DNA of 64,000 nucleotides from Bacteroidota bacterium (lineage in GTDB: Bacteria > Bacteroidota > Bacteroidia > Bacteroidales > VadinHA17): contig JADKBL010000033.1 of the NCBI GenBank assembly GCA_016718875.1, positions 16,765 through 80,764 on the forward strand, given 5' to 3'. The first letter of the stretch is position 1. Each line of letters begins with the position of its first letter. Below are positions 63,760 through 64,000 of this stretch, piece after piece. A program made the translations under genes and the position numbers. The notes under the pieces were generated by a model. It was given only the letters and a program-made list of their open reading frames with translations, searched no databases and was not told the origin of the DNA.

Positions 63760-64000
63760 ATGGCAGGACGACTTTTTCTGATACCTGTTACACTTGGAGG
63801 AGAAGATTTTTCAGGAGTCATCCCTGATCCGGTTTTGGAAATAACCAGGAATCTGAGGTTTTTCATAGTAGAAGAGTTAAGGAGTGCCCGCAGATATCTG
63901 AGGCTGATTGACAAAAAATTCCCTATTGACGAAAGTCACTTCTCAGTTCTCAATGAACACACCCCCGATAATGAACTGGATGGGTTCCTTGAACCCCTCC
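63760..64000 (+). CDS. RsmI-like SAM-dependent methyltransferase, N-terminal fragment
   Basis: Translation from ATG 63760 is open to the end of the window (80 codons): MAGRLFLIPVTLGGEDF, then VIPDPVLEITRNLRFFIVEELRSARRYL, and FSVLNEHTPDNELDGFLEPL. This is the short RsmI-like form of the tetrapyrrole-methylase family typical of Bacteroidota (start LYLIPVTLG, IVEDVRTARRFL). The family includes the 2'-O-methyltransferase for C1402 of 16S rRNA. The rest lies outside the window. Confidence 0.8.
   Translation, partial: MAGRLFLIPVTLGGEDFSGVIPDPVLEITRNLRFFIVEELRSARRYLRLIDKKFPIDESHFSVLNEHTPDNELDGFLEPL

Noticed and set aside
1..64000. CRISPR arrays, tRNA genes, insertion sequences, prophage or conjugation genes
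   Set aside because: None seen: no regularly spaced repeats, no cloverleaf-like tRNA with CCA context, no transposase, integrase or phage structural protein.

Overview
The window comes from a low-to-moderate GC member of the Bacteroidota, most likely in or near Bacteroidales/Marinilabiliales. The evidence is the house-keeping -7 promoter box TAnnTTTG in front of several genes, a type IX secretion sorting domain, a TonB cluster with two ExbD genes, Bacteroidota-type LptD, DUF6913 and SiaC proteins, and a complex I operon without NuoE, NuoF and NuoG. No tRNA, rRNA, insertion sequence, prophage or CRISPR array was seen. Most of the window is ordinary core genome.

Layout: 1-2080 holds the end of a LolA-like gene, the RNase P RNA (minus strand) and queA. 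2171-8942 holds a PstS-like lipoprotein, a large TPR protein and exbB-exbD-exbD-tonB, which together energise outer-membrane transport. 9081-12272 (minus) holds threonine aldolase, a small membrane protein and a sodium:solute symporter. 12423-23299 holds truA and the 11-gene nuoABCDHIJKLMN operon. 23317-32142 holds an unknown CxxC protein, then aroE, a ComA-like phosphosulfolactate synthase, a TPR protein, a PD40 lipoprotein, folD, ffh and argS. 32382-37719 holds siaC and an AmmeMemoRadiSam locus: a MEMO1-AMMECR1 fusion, a membrane spermidine-synthase-like protein and the radical SAM enzyme. 37753-44457 holds ligA, a DUF6913 remnant, dapA and secA. 44578-51769 (minus) holds a secreted metalloprotease, ferritin, a response regulator, a hybrid kinase and dnaX. 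51981-64000 holds rpsF-rpsR-rplI, lptD, an amidase, an MCE/MlaD protein, dnaA, a very large secreted glycosidase-like/FGE-sulfatase protein, a small lipoprotein, an MBL hydrolase and the start of an RsmI-like methyltransferase.

The sequence has a clear quality signature. Eight single-base indels break otherwise well-conserved genes between about 23.5 and 61.5 kb: the CxxC protein, the spermidine-synthase-like gene, dapA, secA, dnaX twice, lptD and the glycosidase/FGE gene. Most lie in homopolymer runs and several hit normally essential genes. Assembly or read error is therefore the first explanation, although the A7 run in dnaX sits where other bacteria use programmed slippage. I annotate these genes as single interrupted loci.

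The most interesting points are: (1) the AmmeMemoRadiSam locus, whose fused MEMO1-AMMECR1 protein starts with a signal peptide and whose radical SAM enzyme has a Tat-like N terminus; (2) two copies of a palindromic repeat in opposite orientation filling the variable helices P3 and P12 of RNase P RNA; (3) an orphan rho-independent terminator between divergent genes, pointing to an unannotated small RNA; (4) an FNR/CRP-like palindrome upstream of nuoA; and (5) the glycosidase-like/FGE fusion.
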